Shown piece by piece: positions 5,841 to 7,512 of a stretch of 7,512 nt of DNA. Both the position numbers and the translations under genes were made by a program. Positions within the stretch are counted from its first letter, which is position 1; the number at the start of each line of letters is the position of its first letter. Below the pieces are notes generated by a model. It worked only from the letters and a program-made list of their open reading frames with translations. It had not been told where the DNA came from and did not search any database. The stretch is from Dehalococcoidia bacterium (GTDB lineage Bacteria; Chloroflexota; Dehalococcoidia; Dehalococcoidales; RBG-16-60-22): positions 1 to 7,512 of the forward strand of contig JAUWYU010000068.1 in the NCBI GenBank assembly GCA_030615655.1. Direction: 5' to 3'.

Positions 5841-5913
5841 GGGGCCGTAGTTCACTTGGGAGAACGTTTGACTGGCAGTCAAAAGGTAGCGGGTTCGAAT
5901 CCCGCCGGCTCCA
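5841..5913 (+). tRNA. tRNA-Ala (anticodon GGC)
   Basis: A complete 73-base cloverleaf. Acceptor GGGGCCG pairs with CGGCTCC (5906-5912) and carries the G3-U70 wobble that is the alanine identity element; the discriminator is A. The D-arm is GTTC/GAAC with GG in the loop. The anticodon arm TTTGA/TCAAA encloses CTGGCAG with anticodon GGC at 5874-5876, which reads GCC and GCU. The variable loop is AGGTA, and the T-arm GCGGG/CCCGC encloses TTCGAAT. The 3' CCA is not encoded and must be added by the CCA enzyme. Confidence 0.95.
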
Positions 5914-5922
5914 ATCTGAAAA

Positions 5923-5966
5923 CGTTAACAGCAAATGTGTAAAACTGGTGCTGTTTTAGCCTAACG
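5923..5966 (+). terminator. Weak stem-loop after the tRNA, possible terminator
   Basis: CGTTA (5923-5927) with TAACG (5962-5966) and ACAGC (5928-5932) with GCTGT (5950-5954) form a bulged stem just after the tRNA. A competing hairpin TAAAAC/GTTTTA (5940-5958) is possible. There is no T-tract directly after the outer stem, so this could be tRNA 3' processing structure or chance. Confidence 0.25.
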
Positions 5967-6006
5967 ATATGCGATTAGGGTGACCTCACGCCATAAGACA
6001 TGCTTC

Positions 6007-6023
6007 AAAAGGGATTGCCTTTT
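6007..6023. terminator. Small AT-rich hairpin between the tRNA and SDR gene, possible bidirectional terminator
   Basis: AAAAGG (6007-6012), loop GATTG, CCTTTT (6018-6023), then T-rich sequence. It lies about 30 bases beyond the leftward SDR stop and downstream of the rightward tRNA, so either transcript could use it. The stem has only two GC pairs and is weak. An inverted repeat CTATAC-C-GTATAG lies between it and the SDR stop (about 6038-6050). Confidence 0.3.
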
Positions 6024-6053
6024 TATTTATCTTGTAGCTATACCGTATAGATA

Positions 6054-7007
6054 TCAGTCTATTTTCCAGTCAGGTGGGCCTACCTGTTTCTGTTTATCAT
6101 AGATGTCATTATAGATTATAGTCCCGAAATTCTTCATGATTTCCCAGCGTTTTTCATTCCGCGGCTCATCAGGGATAGCCCGGATAATAGCTTCGTGACG
6201 GGCGATATAGCCATCCCGGAACTCGGGATGGGTGTGGATGAAGAGGTCGTTACGCCTGATGGCACGCATCACGCGCTCGCCGGTCTCTACCGGGTCCATC
6301 ATTACAACTCTGAAGTCCCCGGGCGGGCGCCGCGGCCGGCCTTCTTGTCCGGGAGGTGGTTGAGGTGGCCAGGTATCTCCCTCGTTCCTGAGATGTTCCG
6401 GGCGGTTCACAAAAGAGGATAGGCCGAGGTTGCCCATCGTCGGCCCGGGATAAAGCACGGAAACCCCTATATTCCTATCCTGAAGCTCCGAGGCCAGACA
6501 TTCCATCATGCCGGTTACAGCGAACTTGGTCGTGCAGTAGATAATGAAGTTACTTGAGCCCATAAGGCCGCACGTCGAGGACGTTGTCACAATGTGTCCG
6601 CCCTCTCCGTGTTTCAGGATGCGGGGTAAAATCGTCACGAGGCCATTGATCACCCCGCCCACGTTGACACCCATGCTGTAGTCCCAGTCTTTGTAGTTCA
6701 ATTTCTCTGTGGGGCCGCCGCCGGAGCCTACGCCGGCGTTATTGATGAGCACATGGATTTTCCCGAATACCTCTTCAGCTTCGTCAGCGGCTTTGGCGTA
6801 AGCTTCGCGGTCGGTGACGTTCATATTAATAGGGTGGACTTCGCCGCCGTTTTCCTTGAAATAAGCCATCGCCTCGTCCAGGGCGTCCTGCCGCGAATCG
6901 ACGATGACAACCTTCATGCCATTCCTAGCGAATACTTTAGCAATCCCGAGTCCTATTCCGCTGGCACCACCGGTGATAAAAGCTGTTTTTCCCTCAACAT
7001 TTTCCAT
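6054..7007 (-). CDS. SDR-family NAD(P)-dependent oxidoreductase
   Basis: Short-chain dehydrogenase/reductase of 317 residues with a Rossmann fold, probably oxidising or reducing an alcohol/carbonyl. The cofactor motif is TGGASGIG (12-19), with Asp37 at the end of the second strand suggesting NAD(H) preference. NNAG lies at 89-92. The catalytic set is Asn115, Ser144, Tyr157 and Lys161 (YCTTK), all in classical spacing. Classical SDRs are about 250 residues; here the substrate-binding part is enlarged by a Trp/Pro/Arg-rich insert (about 213-230, plus strand 6318-6371). The C-terminal extension with YNDIYDKQK and a final DWKID is also extra. The substrate cannot be read from the sequence. ATG 7007 has GGAG (7017-7020) nine bases upstream. 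The gene follows the unrecognised leftward gene after 49 bases, so the two are probably one transcript. Confidence 0.9.
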   Translation of the reverse strand: MENVEGKTAFITGGASGIGLGIAKVFARNGMKVVIVDSRQDALDEAMAYFKENGGEVHPINMNVTDREAYAKAADEAEEVFGKIHVLINNAGVGSGGGPTEKLNYKDWDYSMGVNVGGVINGLVTILPRILKHGEGGHIVTTSSTCGLMGSSNFIIYCTTKFAVTGMMECLASELQDRNIGVSVLYPGPTMGNLGLSSFVNRPEHLRNEGDTWPPQPPPGQEGRPRRPPGDFRVVMMDPVETGERVMRAIRRNDLFIHTHPEFRDGYIARHEAIIRAIPDEPRNEKRWEIMKNFGTIIYNDIYDKQKQVGPPDWKID

Positions 7008-7056
7008 TTCTTATTTCTCCTGTATTTTCAGTTTTTAAGCCATAAATTATCCGGGG

Positions 7057-7512
7057 CTACTGGGAAATCCCGCAGGAGCCGTCCTTACAGATAACCGCCT
7101 CCGGCATACGCAGGGGGTTGGCATCTTTCTTAATGCCGGCTTTAGGAATCCACGGGTCTATAGTTACCGTCTGGAAATAGGAAAAGTCGGTAACAACCCA
7201 CATCGGGTTCATTTCCCCGCCGACGACGATGAAGTTGACCATCTCCGGGCGCTTGAAACGCAGATTCATCTCGTTCACAAGCCATTCACTCAGCTTGAAT
7301 GGGTCATCGTAGCCTTCCGTCTTGAGACTCTTGGCTACCAGCGGGTCGATGACGAACGTAAACGAGGCTCCGAAGGGACCGCTGATGCTTTTCACGACCT
7401 CCAGCATCCGCTGGACCGGGCCGGTGTTAAAGCCGAGGACAGTCCAACCCCGGAAAAAGCTGACCGTGCTCTCATCGCGTTTGAAGCCCTTACGCACGTG
7501 GAAAGGCTCCCA
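7057..7512 (-). CDS. Unrecognised protein, C-terminal 151 residues (5' end outside window)
   Basis: The reading frame is open to the right edge (first visible residues WEPFHVRKGF), so this is a 3' fragment. A GTG at 7497 is in frame but has no ribosome site visible, so I treat the gene as running off the window. I do not recognise the family. The protein is soluble and mixed alpha/beta, with no membrane segment. Visible blocks are FFRGWTVLGFNTGPVQRML, SFTFVIDPLVAKSLK, VNFIVVGGEMNPMWVVTDF and a C-terminal ICKDGSCGISQ. Two cysteines, 142 and 147 of the fragment, are four residues apart and close to the end, which could be a metal or disulfide pair. It precedes the SDR gene by 49 bases on the same strand, so a metabolic partnership is plausible but unproven. 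It ends in TAG, so no selenocysteine readthrough is implied. Confidence 0.75.
   Translation of the reverse strand, partial: WEPFHVRKGFKRDESTVSFFRGWTVLGFNTGPVQRMLEVVKSISGPFGASFTFVIDPLVAKSLKTEGYDDPFKLSEWLVNEMNLRFKRPEMVNFIVVGGEMNPMWVVTDFSYFQTVTIDPWIPKAGIKKDANPLRMPEAVICKDGSCGISQ

Noticed and set aside
5772..5913. tRNA direct repeats as attachment sites of an integrated element
   Set aside because: Integrases duplicate tRNA 3' ends, whereas the repeat here is the 5' half. The copies are only 69 bases apart, and there is no integrase or phage gene in the window.
7057..7086. Selenocysteine or UGSC-type motif in the C-terminal CKDGSCG tail
   Set aside because: Both positions are ordinary cysteine codons, the stop is TAG, and there is no in-frame UGA or visible SECIS-like structure.

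Overview
The window looks like chromosomal DNA from a free-living bacterium. Genes are GC-rich and tightly packed, intergenic regions are markedly AT-rich, Shine-Dalgarno sites are clear, and promoters are sigma-70 like. A DnaJ-family co-chaperone, an HspR repressor and a Clp ATPase in one operon is an HspR-type heat-shock arrangement, as seen in Actinobacteria and Chloroflexota. The protein flavour and the reduced zinc finger make me lean towards a Dehalococcoidia-like Chloroflexota bacterium. That is an inference; no marker gene here settles it.

Layout. (1) Positions 1-243: the first nine codons of a leftward gene (zinc-ribbon N terminus), its promoter, and a divergent consensus promoter firing right. 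(2) Positions 244-4028: a three-gene proteostasis operon, dnaJ (zinc finger reduced to two CxxCxGxG motifs) - hspR - Clp ATPase. The last gene is ClpC-like rather than ClpB-like, because it has a short middle domain and an IGF ClpP-docking tripeptide. (3) Positions 4121-4771: a VTT/DedA-like membrane protein. It converges on a leftward cyclophilin-type prolyl isomerase with a lipoprotein signal (4785-5414). (4) Positions 5436-6053: gene-poor. This holds the isomerase promoter, a long imperfect hairpin with a T-tract, a degenerate tRNA-Ala-like copy, an intact tRNA-Ala(GGC), and weak terminator-like structures. (5) Positions 6054-7512: a leftward pair, an unrecognised protein (its 5' end lies outside the window) followed by a short-chain dehydrogenase/reductase.

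How the genes work together. HspR would repress the promoter in front of dnaJ and so control itself. It would couple a J-domain co-chaperone (substrate delivery to DnaK, which is not in the window) to a Clp unfoldase that probably feeds ClpP. The secreted, lipid-anchored cyclophilin adds folding capacity outside the membrane but has its own promoter. The SDR and its partner look like an unrelated metabolic pair.

I found no CRISPR array, transposase, phage gene or obvious new multi-gene system. The least ordinary features are the tandem tRNA-Ala pseudogene, the half zinc finger in DnaJ, the ClpC-in-HspR-operon arrangement, and the orphan hairpin at 5498-5564.
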